A stretch of DNA of 44,443 bases from a virus: IMG/VR virus record IMGVR_UViG_3300027082_000002, positions 1 through 44,443 of that record; one strand, written 5' to 3'. The notes beneath the pieces were generated by a model. That model saw only the letters and a program-made list of their open reading frames with translations, searched no databases and was not told the DNA's origin. The translations under genes were made by a program, and so were the position numbers. Below, piece after piece: positions 35,480 to 43,714 of this stretch (its first letter is position 1; every line of letters begins with the position of its first letter).

Positions 35480-36958
35480 ATGACCGTGAGCACCAAGCCC
35501 CGCATCCGCTATCGCGGCAACCAGGTGGTGCGCGCCCAGTACGAGGGCGCGAGCACCAAGCGACGCATGGCCGGCAAGGGCACCACCGTCACCGGGCCGA
35601 ATGCGCCCATCGAGCGCAACCTGGCGACGCTGGTGGCGCGCAGCCACAACGCCATCCGCAACAACGCCTATGCCGCCGCGGCCAAGGAGAAGTACATCAG
35701 CAACCTGGTCGGCACCGGCATCAAGCCGCAGTGGGGCGACGCCACCATCCAGGCGCTGTGGGACCAGTGGGCCGGCGAGTGCGATGCCGATGGCGTCGAC
35801 AACTTCTACGGCCTGCAGAGCCTGGCCGCCGGCTCGCAGTTCGAGGCCGGCGAGGCGCTGGCGCGCATCCGCTACCGGCGCACCAGCGATGGCCTGTCCG
35901 TGCCCATGCAGCTGCAGGTGATCGAGCCCGAGCACCTCGACCCGACCTACAGCCAGGCTTATGGCGGCAGGCTGATCAAGATGGGCATCGAGTTCAACGG
36001 CATCGGCCAGCGCAGCGCCTATCACCTGTGGCGCTTCCATCCGCACGAGCGGCTGACCAGCGAGATCAACGAGCGCGTGCCGGTGCCGGCCGACAACGTC
36101 GTGCACATGTACCGCCGCGGCCGACCCGGCCAGCTGCGCGGCGTGCCCGAGCTGACCAGTGTCATCGTGCGGCTCTACGAGATCGACGAGATGCAGGACG
36201 CCACCCTGGCCCGTCAGAAGCTGGCGCAGCTGTTCGGGGCCTTCGTCCACCGCAAGACCAGCCACGATCCCGAGGACGACGGCCCGACCTTCGGCGAGCT
36301 GGTGAGCATGCCCGGCGACGCCGAGCCGCTCGACGAGTTCACCCCCGGCGGCATCCACTACCTGGAGGACGACGAGCAGGTGACGTTCAGCTCTCCGCCC
36401 GACATCCAGAGCCAATACACCGAATGGCTGCGCACCGAGCTGCTGGCCGTGGCCGCGGGCGCCGGCATCACCTACGAGCAGCTGACCGGTGATTTGAAAG
36501 GGGTTAACTACTCCAGCATCCGCGCCGGCCTGCTCGAGTTCCGCCGCCGCGCCGAATCGCTGCAGGCCATGCTGCTGGTGCATCAGTGGTGCCGCCGCAT
36601 CGCCGCCAAGTGGCTCGACGTGGCCGTGACCTCCGGCGCCCTGAGCCTGCCCAACTACTGGCGCAACCGGGCGGCGTATCTGGCCATCGACTGGATCGCC
36701 CCGAAGTGGAGCTGGGTGGACCCGCTCAAGGAATCCACCGCCGACCTGCTCGAAGTGCGCGCCGGCTTCAAACCGCGCAGCGAAGCCGCCGGCGAGCGTG
36801 GCTGGTCCCTCGAACAGCTCGACGCCGAGATCGACAAGGGCCACCAGAGCGCCGACCGCTACGGCCTGTTGCTCGACAGCGACCCCCGCCACATGGCCAA
36901 GAACGGCAGCCTGCACCAGGCCCTTGTGGCCCTGGCCAACACCGACGAAGAGGACTGA
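35480..36958 (+). CDS. Portal protein (lambda gpB type)
   Basis: 492 residues: RNLATLVARSHNAIRNNAYAAAAKEKYISNLVGTGIKP, RPGQLRGVPELTSVIVRLYEIDEMQDATLARQKLAQ and TYEQLTGDLKGVNYSSIRAGLLEFRRRAE match the lambda-type portal family, with the final part (SEAAGERGWSLEQLDAEID) as usual. Twelve copies form the vertex for DNA entry and exit. The gene is followed 4 bp later by the protease. Confidence 0.95.
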   Translation: MTVSTKPRIRYRGNQVVRAQYEGASTKRRMAGKGTTVTGPNAPIERNLATLVARSHNAIRNNAYAAAAKEKYISNLVGTGIKPQWGDATIQALWDQWAGECDADGVDNFYGLQSLAAGSQFEAGEALARIRYRRTSDGLSVPMQLQVIEPEHLDPTYSQAYGGRLIKMGIEFNGIGQRSAYHLWRFHPHERLTSEINERVPVPADNVVHMYRRGRPGQLRGVPELTSVIVRLYEIDEMQDATLARQKLAQLFGAFVHRKTSHDPEDDGPTFGELVSMPGDAEPLDEFTPGGIHYLEDDEQVTFSSPPDIQSQYTEWLRTELLAVAAGAGITYEQLTGDLKGVNYSSIRAGLLEFRRRAESLQAMLLVHQWCRRIAAKWLDVAVTSGALSLPNYWRNRAAYLAIDWIAPKWSWVDPLKESTADLLEVRAGFKPRSEAAGERGWSLEQLDAEIDKGHQSADRYGLLLDSDPRHMAKNGSLHQALVALANTDEED

Positions 36959-36962
36959 CCTC

Positions 36963-38162
36963 ATGAAATGGTTTACCGCCAAGGCCCAAGCGGACAATCC
37001 GCGCGCGGCCCACGTCGTCATCGACAAGCCCATCGGCTCCGACTGGGCGCCGGACTGGATCGCCGATTTCACCGGCGAGCAGCCGGCCCGCGAGTTCATC
37101 GCCGAGATCGACGCCCTGGGCGAGCTGGACGAGATCACCCTGGAGCTGAACAGCCCCGGCGGCGATGTCGCCTCCGGCGTGCGGATCATGAACTACCTGA
37201 TCAACCACCAGGCCAAGGTCCACGTCCGCGTGACCGGCATGGCGGCCAGTATCGCGACCGTCATCATGATGGCCGGCGACACCCGCACCATGGGCGTCGG
37301 CACCACCATCATGACCCACCGGGCCAGTTCGCTGATGGTCGGCTTCTTCAATGCCCAGGAGATGGCCGAGACCGCCGCCAATCTCTCCAAATTCGACGAC
37401 GCCCTGGTGGATGCCTACGTGGCCGCCACCGGCAAGAGCGCCGAGGAGATCAACGGCCTGCTGGACCAGGGCGACACCATCATGGGTGCCGACGAGGCCA
37501 TCGAGTGGGGCTTCGCCACCGACAAGGACGCCAAGCTAGCCGCCGTGGCCAGCGCCGACATCGCGCCTTACCTGCGCCAACTCAAGCAAGAGGGCGAACT
37601 GGTCAACCTGCGCGCTCAGGTGGCTGCCACGTTCGAGCCCACCGCCATGACCGCCGCCGATGCGCTGGCGCTGGCCTTCGACCTGACGCCCGAGCAGGCC
37701 GAGGCACAGGCCGCCGACCTGGGCGACCAGATCCTCGCGCTGCGTCAGCAGGCGCCGGCCGATGATGATCTTGAGCCCTTCAACCTCGTCGCCAGCGCGC
37801 TGATGCTTGATCCGGCCGAAGCGCGCGCCAACCCTCAGCAGGTGGTCGACACCCTCAAGGACCTGCGCAAGAACGGCAGCTTCTCCGCCGCCGACCTCAC
37901 CGCCGAGGTCGAGCGAGAGCGCGCCCGCGTCTCCGCCATCGTCAAAGCCTGCCAGACCACCGGCCAGGCCCAGCTGCTCGACAAGCTGATCGAGAACGGC
38001 ATGGCCGAAGAGCAGGCCTCTGAGTACATCTACGACGTGGCCGCCGCCAGCGGCAACCGTCACAGCATCCACAACGCGCACTCCCCGGAAGGCGGGCACA
38101 AGCCCGGCATCGACTACGCCGCGATCTACGCCCGCCAGAACCGCACCAAGGCCACCGCCTGA
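36963..38162 (+). CDS. Head maturation protease with scaffold region (lambda gpC/Nu3 type, ClpP fold)
   Basis: 399 residues. The ClpP-like domain holds ELNSPGGDVASGVRIMNYL, catalytic Ser96 (TGMAASIATVIMMAGD) and His119 (TIMTHRASS). After residue 210 the sequence is an Ala/Leu/Glu-rich helical region, usual for a scaffold encoded as the C-terminal half, and it ends with GHKPGIDYAAIYARQNRTKATA. It guides prohead assembly and cleaves head proteins. A separate internal scaffold start is possible but not identified. Confidence 0.9.
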   Translation: MKWFTAKAQADNPRAAHVVIDKPIGSDWAPDWIADFTGEQPAREFIAEIDALGELDEITLELNSPGGDVASGVRIMNYLINHQAKVHVRVTGMAASIATVIMMAGDTRTMGVGTTIMTHRASSLMVGFFNAQEMAETAANLSKFDDALVDAYVAATGKSAEEINGLLDQGDTIMGADEAIEWGFATDKDAKLAAVASADIAPYLRQLKQEGELVNLRAQVAATFEPTAMTAADALALAFDLTPEQAEAQAADLGDQILALRQQAPADDDLEPFNLVASALMLDPAEARANPQQVVDTLKDLRKNGSFSAADLTAEVERERARVSAIVKACQTTGQAQLLDKLIENGMAEEQASEYIYDVAAASGNRHSIHNAHSPEGGHKPGIDYAAIYARQNRTKATA

Positions 38163-38221
38163 CCGGCCGGCCTGACCCCGCGCCCCGGCGCACCCGAAAA
38201 CGCCACTGAAGGAGATTCCCC

Positions 38222-38581
38222 ATGGCGAGCTTCACCGAAGGCCGGCACACCGGCGAGCACATCGTTTCCGAGGCCAACGGCGCCCGCTCTCGCGAGCAAG
38301 GCACCCTGGCGGCCGGCGACCTGCCGGCTGGCACCGTGCTGGCGCTGAATGGCGACGGCGACTACGTCCAGCTGGCGCCCGGCGCCAGTGACGGCACCGA
38401 GACCGCCAAGGCCGTGCTGTATGGCGCCGTGGATGCCTCCAGCGCCGCCCAGCCCTGCACCGTGCATGTGCGCGCCTGCGAGGTGCAGGAGGATGCCCTG
38501 GGCCTGCCGGACGGCATCACCGAGGGCCAGACCACCACGGCCATGAATGACCTGATCGGCGTCGGCATCATCCCGCGCTGA
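38222..38581 (+). CDS. Head decoration protein (lambda gpD type)
   Basis: 119 residues with the gpD pattern: EGRHTGEHIVSEANGARSREQGTLAAGDLPAGTVLA, AKAVLYGAVDAS and ACEVQEDAL. Trimers stabilise the expanded capsid. AAGGAGA lies before ATG 38222. An 80-bp gap to the capsid gene holds only a ribosome site and short GC repeats. Confidence 0.92.
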   Translation: MASFTEGRHTGEHIVSEANGARSREQGTLAAGDLPAGTVLALNGDGDYVQLAPGASDGTETAKAVLYGAVDASSAAQPCTVHVRACEVQEDALGLPDGITEGQTTTAMNDLIGVGIIPR

Positions 38582-38663
38582 TCGCGCCCCTCACCTGACC
38601 ATCGAGTGCCCACGGCCCCTGTGAGGGCTGGGCGACTGACTCATACCGTATAGGAGCCTTTCC

Positions 38664-39650
38664 ATGGGCATCTTCGATTCCGACCCGTTCACTATGTCGA
38701 GCCTGACCGCCTCCATCAACGAGGTGACCTACACGCCCAGCCAGATCGGCAGCCTGGGGCTGTTCGAGGCTGATGGGGTTTCGACTACCAGCATGGTCAT
38801 CGAGAAGGATGGCGACACCCTCGGCCTGGTCGAGAACAAGCCGCGCGGCGCCCCCGGCACCGTGGTCGGCGCCAACAAGCGCACCGGCGTCTCCTTCCAA
38901 GCCGCCCACCTTATCGCCACCGCCAACGTGATGGCCGACGAGGTGCAGAACGTCCGCGCCTTCGGCAGCGAAGACAGCGAGCAGGCCGTGCAGGCCGTGG
39001 TCAATGCCCGCCTGGCCAAGATGGCGCGGCGCATCGACCTGACCCACGAGCACCACCGCCTCGGCGCCATCATGGGTCAGGTGCTGGACAGCGATGGCAC
39101 CACCGTCATCTACGACCTGTTCAACGCCTTCGGCGTGACCCAGCAGACCGTGGCCATGGCCATGGACACCGCCACCACGGACATCCAGGGCAAGGCGCTG
39201 GACATCCACGAGAAGGTGGAAGACGCCCTGGGTGGGCTCTCCTACACCGGCATCACCGTGCTGTGCGGCAAGTCGTTCTGGCGCAAGCTGATCAGCCACA
39301 AGGCCGTGAAGGACGCCTATGCCCGCTATCAGGACGGCGCCCGCCTGCGCGACGACCCGCGTGACGGCTTCATGTTCGGCGGCATTTTCTGGGAGCGCTA
39401 CCGCGGCGGCGGCGCCGTCAAGGTCGCCGACACCGAGGCCTATGCCGTTCCCGAGGGCGTGATGGATCTGTTCATCACCCGCTTCGCCCCGGCCGACTAT
39501 ATGGGTGCCGTCAACACCCTGGGCCTGCCGTTCTACTCCAGCTCCGCCATGCTGGACCACGACAAGGGCGTGAGCCTCGAGGCGCAGTCCAATCCGGCGC
39601 ATCTCTGCACCCGGCCCAAAGCCTGCATCAAGCTCACCGAGAACACCTGA
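38664..39650 (+). CDS. Major capsid protein (lambda gpE type)
   Basis: 328 residues, close to the 341 of lambda gpE. Diagnostic segments: VTYTPSQIGSLGLFEADGVSTTSMVIEKDGDTL, VQNVRAFG, MARRIDLTHEHHRLGAIMGQVLDSDGTTVIYDLFNAFG and FGGIFWERYRGG, then SNPAHLCTRPKACIKLT at the end. It builds the icosahedral shell. Strong ribosome site (AGGAG) before ATG 38664. Confidence 0.95.
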   Translation: MGIFDSDPFTMSSLTASINEVTYTPSQIGSLGLFEADGVSTTSMVIEKDGDTLGLVENKPRGAPGTVVGANKRTGVSFQAAHLIATANVMADEVQNVRAFGSEDSEQAVQAVVNARLAKMARRIDLTHEHHRLGAIMGQVLDSDGTTVIYDLFNAFGVTQQTVAMAMDTATTDIQGKALDIHEKVEDALGGLSYTGITVLCGKSFWRKLISHKAVKDAYARYQDGARLRDDPRDGFMFGGIFWERYRGGGAVKVADTEAYAVPEGVMDLFITRFAPADYMGAVNTLGLPFYSSSAMLDHDKGVSLEAQSNPAHLCTRPKACIKLTENT

Positions 39651-39663
39651 TAGGTAACTCGTC

Positions 39664-39984
39664 ATGAGCTTCAGCGACCACGCCGACCGCCTCGATGAGG
39701 CGGTCATGCAACACCTGGCCGACACCCATTCGGCCACTTACACCCCGGCCACCGGCGACCCGACCACGATTCCCGTGATGGTGGATCGTGATGTCGAGCG
39801 CACGGTGCCTGGCATGCAGGGCGTCGTGATGGAACGGCGCACCGAGCTTGCCGCCTACGCGGCCGATCTGCCCAACGCCAAGCGCGGCGAGACGGTCACC
39901 GTAGGCACCGAGACCTGGCGCCTGGTCACCAAGGAATCCGACGACGGCGCCTTCGTCACCTGGATCGTCAAGCCCGACCGCTGA
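39664..39984 (+). CDS. Head-tail connector protein (lambda gpFII type)
   Basis: 106 residues (FII has 117). MSFSDHADRLDEAVMQHLADTHSATYTP, a beta-rich middle with VMVDRDVERTVPG and TVTVGTETWRLVTKESDDG are the FII family features. It completes the head so the tail can bind. It starts 13 bp after the capsid gene. Confidence 0.85.
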   Translation: MSFSDHADRLDEAVMQHLADTHSATYTPATGDPTTIPVMVDRDVERTVPGMQGVVMERRTELAAYAADLPNAKRGETVTVGTETWRLVTKESDDGAFVTWIVKPDR

Positions 39985-40005
39985 TCCCAAGAGCAGGAGG
40001 CCGCC

Positions 40006-40617
40006 ATGGCCACCCCAAAAGGTTTCAACATCACGGTTGATAAGGCCGATGTTAAGCGCATCTACGACGACCTGGCCTACATCAAGAATGGCGCCCCACG
40101 CGCCATGTCCCGGGCGATCAACCACACCATCGGCGTAGTGCGCACTGAGGCGGCCTCGAAGATAGCAGGCAAGGGTGGCCTCTATGCCTACAAGGTCGCC
40201 TACATCAAGGAGAAGCTGAAGCCGGACAACGCCAACGTCAACAAGCTGACCGGCTCGATCAAGACGCCTTGGCGCGGCACCTTGCTGACGCGTTTCCCGC
40301 ATCGGGAATTGAAGCAGGGGATCAGCGTCAAGGTCATGAAGACGGGCGGCACGAAGAAAATGCCCGGCGCTTTCTTCATCGACCTGCACGGCAAGAAAAA
40401 CCCTGATACCGGCGCTGTTGAGACCATCAAGGCCATCGCCTACCGCCCGAGCGACCCGAGCAAGGTCAACTGGCAACGCACCGGCCTGCGCATCGGCTAC
40501 GGCCCTTCGCCGTCTCAGGCGTTCAAGAAGGTGCAGCCCGAGATGACATCGACGGGCGGCAATCGCCTAATGCAGCGACTTCAACACGAGGCTGGGCGTC
40601 TGCTCGACAAACAGTAA
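40006..40617 (+). CDS. Minor tail protein Z-like
   Basis: 203 residues: an N-terminal helix region with GAPRAMSRAINHTIGVVRTEAASKIAGKGGLYAYKVAYIKEKL, then a beta-rich middle and a C-terminal AHFKK-type basic helix (SQAFKKVQPEM). This is the lambda gpZ pattern: a tail completion protein at the head-proximal end. Gene order FII-Z-U is conserved. Somewhat lower GC than its neighbours. Confidence 0.82.
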   Translation: MATPKGFNITVDKADVKRIYDDLAYIKNGAPRAMSRAINHTIGVVRTEAASKIAGKGGLYAYKVAYIKEKLKPDNANVNKLTGSIKTPWRGTLLTRFPHRELKQGISVKVMKTGGTKKMPGAFFIDLHGKKNPDTGAVETIKAIAYRPSDPSKVNWQRTGLRIGYGPSPSQAFKKVQPEMTSTGGNRLMQRLQHEAGRLLDKQ

Positions 40618-40626
40618 GGAGCCGAG

Positions 40627-41085
40627 ATGGCCACCCCCATCCGCGAACAGATCCTCGAGGCGCTTAAGGCCAAGCTCTCCGGACTCGCCGCCTTCGATGG
40701 CCACGATGCCCAGCGGGCGAACAGCGAACTCGACATCGACAGCCTGCCAGCCATCTCACTGTGGGACGGATCTGACGCCAGCGTCGAGACCGATCAGCGC
40801 TATGGCGAGGTCACGGTGACCACGCAGGTCGGCGTCGAGACCGTGCATCAAGCCGATGCCGACTACGCGACGTGGAGCACCCAGGCGAACGCGGTGCTGG
40901 CCGAGCTGATCACTGCCGCGACCGGCGGCGACCGCACCCTCGGCGGGCTGGCCGATGACGTGCGCTACGCCGGCACCACCCTCTATTACCCCGAGCCGGG
41001 CAGCGACATCATCGGCGTCGACATCGTGCTCGAGGTGCGCTGGCGCCACGACCTCGGCGACCCCACGACCAACAGCATGGGCTAA
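40627..41085 (+). CDS. Tail terminator (lambda gpU type)
   Basis: 152 residues with IREQILEALKAKLSGLAAFDG at the start, and YGEVTVTTQVGVETVHQADADYATWSTQANAVLAELI, then a beta-rich C-terminus (IIGVDIVLEVRWRHDLGDP), the outline of gpU. A hexamer caps the tail tube when the right length is reached. In lambda V follows directly; here a three-gene cassette separates them. Confidence 0.82.
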   Translation: MATPIREQILEALKAKLSGLAAFDGHDAQRANSELDIDSLPAISLWDGSDASVETDQRYGEVTVTTQVGVETVHQADADYATWSTQANAVLAELITAATGGDRTLGGLADDVRYAGTTLYYPEPGSDIIGVDIVLEVRWRHDLGDPTTNSMG

Positions 41086-41100
41086 CCCCAGGAGACCGCC

Positions 41101-41430
41101 ATGGCCACCCTTCAAGAGATGCGCAGCGAATCGCGCCCCTATCACACCGACGTGCGTTGGTTTCACTCGGAGACCGTGACCGACGCCACCTCCGAACCGC
41201 TGATCCTGCCCAGCCTGGGCCGTGATGTGGCCGTGGCCGTGAGCCCTGGCACGTCGGCGCGAGTGGAGTACACGCTCTCCAGCTATGCCGAGATCGAGGC
41301 TGATACCGCCACCTGGCACGCCTGGCCGCTCGGTGATGTGGCGGAGGACGCCCTGGATGCCGCGGATGGCGGCATCTCCGCCCTGCGCTTGGTCAGCACG
41401 GGCGCGAGCAACTGGGAGGTGACGGTATGA
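41101..41430 (+). CDS. Small protein of the inserted tail cassette (109 aa)
   Basis: 109 residues. A beta-rich fold: IPSLGRDVAVAVSPGTSARVEYTLSSYAEIEADTATWHAWPLGDVAEDALDAADGG. The wording WPLGDV is seen in small virion proteins that accompany fibre genes, but the family is not certain. It is coupled to the next gene by ATGA, so both probably form one structure. Placed between U and V. Confidence 0.6.
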   Translation: MATLQEMRSESRPYHTDVRWFHSETVTDATSEPLILPSLGRDVAVAVSPGTSARVEYTLSSYAEIEADTATWHAWPLGDVAEDALDAADGGISALRLVSTGASNWEVTV

Positions 41431-42221
41431 GCCTGTGGAAAGGCGGTCTGTGGGCCTCACAGCGGCGCTGGAGCAGGGCTCCGCTCAGCCTCGGACCCGG
41501 CCCGCAGATCCTGGCGTCTGGCGACGGCGCCGATGGCTGGTACGGCGAGGTGGCTACGGCGGACTTCTTCGCCGGCGATGAGCTGGCCTCGATCCTCGGC
41601 GTCACCGAAGGCACGGCCCAGGAGAGCGATGCTGGCTGGCTGAAATTCGCCAGTGCCGGCAAGGTGCTGTTTGTGGCCAAGCGCCCCTTCCGCCACTCGA
41701 TCAGCTGGGATCATCTCTATAGCCGAGGCATCGTCTACGGCACCGACGACAACGGCGCCAACCCGCGTGGCACGCCGGTCAACCAGCGCACCACGGTCAC
41801 GCTCAACGGCAACGAGTACATCGTGCGCTTGATGACGTGCGCCCATGCCGACCCCTTCGCCGAATCCGATCCACTGTTCTTCACCGCCGACATGTACCAG
41901 GGCGATTTCGGCGGCGGCTCCGAGTGGAATCGGCTGATCTATCGCGTGCATAACGCCGTGCCCAGCGATCCTGCTTTCGACGGCATGCGTGCCGAGCGCC
42001 ACGGCGGCCCCCAGTCGGGCGAGAACTGGGCCAACTACACCGACAGTGACCTGGGCATCCTGGGCAACGGCCGGGCGTGCTGGGGGCAGGAGATGTCGGA
42101 TAGCACCTCCTACCGTGTCCTTCGTGGCTTTGACGACGTTGCGGGCTTCTCTCGCATCTACGCGTTCTACACGGGTAGCATCTACGGGTGGAGGCCCTGC
42201 CTTGAGCTGGTGACTGATTAA
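41427..42221 (+). CDS. Putative receptor-binding or adhesin-like tail protein (264 aa)
   Basis: 264 residues, rich in Trp, Tyr, Asp and Gly. N-terminal 100 residues have ILGVTEGTAQESDAGWLKFASAGKVLFVAKRPFRHSISWDHL, and the C-terminal half shows ILGNGRACWGQEMSD, YRVLRGFDDVAGFSRIYAFY and a final YGWRPCLELV. The pattern GWRP-LEL and Trp-rich loops are typical of C-type-lectin-like or DUF1566-like adhesin domains. I infer a surface protein for host recognition. No reverse transcriptase or variable-repeat pair was found, so no diversity-generating element is suggested. Confidence 0.6.
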   Translation: MSLWKGGLWASQRRWSRAPLSLGPGPQILASGDGADGWYGEVATADFFAGDELASILGVTEGTAQESDAGWLKFASAGKVLFVAKRPFRHSISWDHLYSRGIVYGTDDNGANPRGTPVNQRTTVTLNGNEYIVRLMTCAHADPFAESDPLFFTADMYQGDFGGGSEWNRLIYRVHNAVPSDPAFDGMRAERHGGPQSGENWANYTDSDLGILGNGRACWGQEMSDSTSYRVLRGFDDVAGFSRIYAFYTGSIYGWRPCLELVTD

Positions 42222-42241
42222 AAGCCGCTCTATCCGTGCGG

Positions 42242-42278
42242 GTGGGGCAGTGTTGCGGTATAATAAGCACTGCGCCAC
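42242..42278 (+). other. Hairpin with promoter in its loop, before the HNH/AP2 gene
   Basis: GTGG-G-GCAGTG (42242-42252) pairs with CACTGC-G-CCAC (42268-42278): ten pairs around one G-G mismatch, 15-base loop containing TATAAT (42259-42264). TTTT follows the stem, so for read-through transcripts it can act as a terminator of the fibre operon, while TATAAT can start a new transcript for the HNH gene. It resembles the leader at 31.8 kb in build (symmetric G-G mismatch, nearby -10). Confidence 0.5.
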
Positions 42279-42295
42279 TTTTGCGGAGATCTTGT

Positions 42296-42982
42296 ATGAA
42301 GCGCTTTTACCATGGTGTAGGTTTCGACGACTCAGGGAAGCGAAATGCTATTTATAAAGGGAAGGCGCTCGTATGGGTAAACCCTGCGTTCCAGCGCTGG
42401 AAGAGCATGCTGAAGCGCTGCTATGGGCCATCGGGCATGAGTGACGATTCCTATATGGACACAATGGTGTGTGAGGAGTGGCACCGATTCTCTCGGTTCG
42501 AGCAGTGGATGTTGACTCAGCAGTGGGAAGGCATGGATTTGGATAAGGACTTCCTGTCACTGCATCGAAAAATCTACTCGCCAGCTACTTGCGCCTTCAT
42601 CCCCAAGGGCGTGAACTACTTCCTGGGGAGTAGCCCCAAAAGGCGGGGAAGTTACCCGCTCGGCGTGAATTACGACAAGAGCCGAGAGAAGTACGCCGCC
42701 TATGTCAGTCTTGGCAACAAAAGCGTCGGACTTGGCCGGTTCAAGACTTCGGATGAGGCGCATCGCGCCTACCAAGAGGCGAAACTTCAGGCTGGGCATC
42801 GGCTGCTGGGGTCTCACGCAAACGACCTTGACCCTCGCATAGCGGTCGCTATGAGCGTCGTGCTCGACAGTCTTTCCGACGACATCGAAGGAGAGCGAGA
42901 AACTATCTCTCTTCATCCCATCAGGCTGTCGGGCATGTACAAGCGGCGGATAGCCGAACAGACAGCAGTGAGGACCGCATGA
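42296..42982 (+). CDS. Homing endonuclease-like protein with AP2 domain in the tail module
   Basis: 228 residues from ATG 42296. The N-terminal half (YKGKALVWVNPAFQRWKSMLKRCYGPSGMSDDSYMDTMVCEEWHRFSRFEQWMLTQQWEGMDLDKDFL) is a Trp/Cys-containing nuclease-like module met in phage HNH/AP2 proteins. The second half holds YPLGVNYDKSREKYAAYVSLGNKSVGLGRFKTSDEAHRAYQEAKL, an AP2-type DNA-binding domain. It interrupts the late operon, is AT-richer than its neighbours and is coupled to the next gene (ATGA). Function inferred. Confidence 0.75.
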   Translation: MKRFYHGVGFDDSGKRNAIYKGKALVWVNPAFQRWKSMLKRCYGPSGMSDDSYMDTMVCEEWHRFSRFEQWMLTQQWEGMDLDKDFLSLHRKIYSPATCAFIPKGVNYFLGSSPKRRGSYPLGVNYDKSREKYAAYVSLGNKSVGLGRFKTSDEAHRAYQEAKLQAGHRLLGSHANDLDPRIAVAMSVVLDSLSDDIEGERETISLHPIRLSGMYKRRIAEQTAVRTA

Positions 42983-43617
42983 TCCGCGATGACTTGACCC
43001 CGATGCAGTACCGCATCCGCTTCGTGGATGCCGGCGTGGTGCGCGTGCACTACGGCGACGACCGACACTACTACGAGCAGCTGGTCGCTCGCCATGGCCA
43101 TCTCAACGACCTGCGCATCGAGCCCCTGGTGCTCACCGACGAGCAGCTGGCGCGCCTCGCGGAGATCCAGGGCGCCGGCCTTGGCGGCCATGACGCCGGC
43201 ATCTATGTGCGCTACGCCACCACCGAGCGCGAGGACACCGGCCACTTCGATTCCGCCAAGCTGACGGATTACCGCCGCGATCAGGCCGAACCGGCCATCA
43301 AGGCCCAGCGCCAGGCCGCCGAGGCGCGGGGCGTCACGCTCAATGGCGTGCGCTATGACGGCGATCCGGGCAACCGGCAGGCCCTGAGCGAGGCCCTGCA
43401 GGCCGCCGACGACGACGGCCGCAGCGTCTTTGCCGCCTGGAAGGACAGCGACGGCCACTACCATGTCGATCACCCGGTAGCCGATGTGGAGGCCGCGCTA
43501 CGCAAGATCGGCCAGCGCCGCTCCGCGCTGATCGCCCTGGAGGGGCAGTACGTCGCCCAGGTGGCCGCCGGCCAGGCGGATAGCCTGGCGCTGGATTGGT
43601 CCACCGACTACGACTGA
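42979..43617 (+). CDS. DUF4376-like protein, possible tail fibre assembly partner
   Basis: 212 residues. Middle and C-terminal parts fit DUF4376: RDQAEPAIKAQRQAAEARGVTLNGVRYDGDPGNRQALSEALQAAD, WKDSDGHYHVDH and ALIALEGQYVAQVAAG. Proteins of this family sit next to fibre genes and may help fibre folding. The N-terminus (PMQYRIRFVDAGVVRVHYGDDRHYYEQL) is beta-rich. With its ATG overlapping the HNH stop, it must have been adjacent to the adhesin-like gene before that insertion. Confidence 0.65.
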   Translation: MIRDDLTPMQYRIRFVDAGVVRVHYGDDRHYYEQLVARHGHLNDLRIEPLVLTDEQLARLAEIQGAGLGGHDAGIYVRYATTEREDTGHFDSAKLTDYRRDQAEPAIKAQRQAAEARGVTLNGVRYDGDPGNRQALSEALQAADDDGRSVFAAWKDSDGHYHVDHPVADVEAALRKIGQRRSALIALEGQYVAQVAAGQADSLALDWSTDYD

Positions 43618-43644
43618 CGCCGCCCCTCGACATCTAACCCTTCC

Positions 43645-43668
43645 AGCCCGCCATCCGGCGGGCTTTTT
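43645..43668 (+). terminator. Intrinsic terminator before the tail tube gene
   Basis: AGCCCGCC (43645-43652), ATCC loop, GGCGGGCT (43657-43664), then a T run. It is a strong hairpin 28 bp after the DUF4376 stop. Confidence 0.85.
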
Positions 43669-43671
43669 CAT

Positions 43672-43690
43672 GCCCGGCCGCCGGGCTTTC
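43672..43690 (+). terminator. Second tandem terminator before the tail tube gene
   Basis: GCCCGG (43672-43677), CCG, CCGGGC (43681-43686), then TTTC. A weaker U run than the first; the tandem pair lies directly before the tail tube ribosome site AAGGAGAG. Confidence 0.65.
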
Positions 43691-43714
43691 TCAGTGCAAT
43701 AAGGAGAGCCAGAC

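Noticed and set aside
33627-35483. Second long plus-strand frame over the terminase gene
   Set aside because: Shadow frame full of Arg, Pro and Gly with no homology or start signal; the GpA frame explains the DNA.
41427-42221. Diversity-generating retroelement target
   Set aside because: The C-terminus looks lectin-like, but no reverse transcriptase, accessory gene or template repeat is present in the window.
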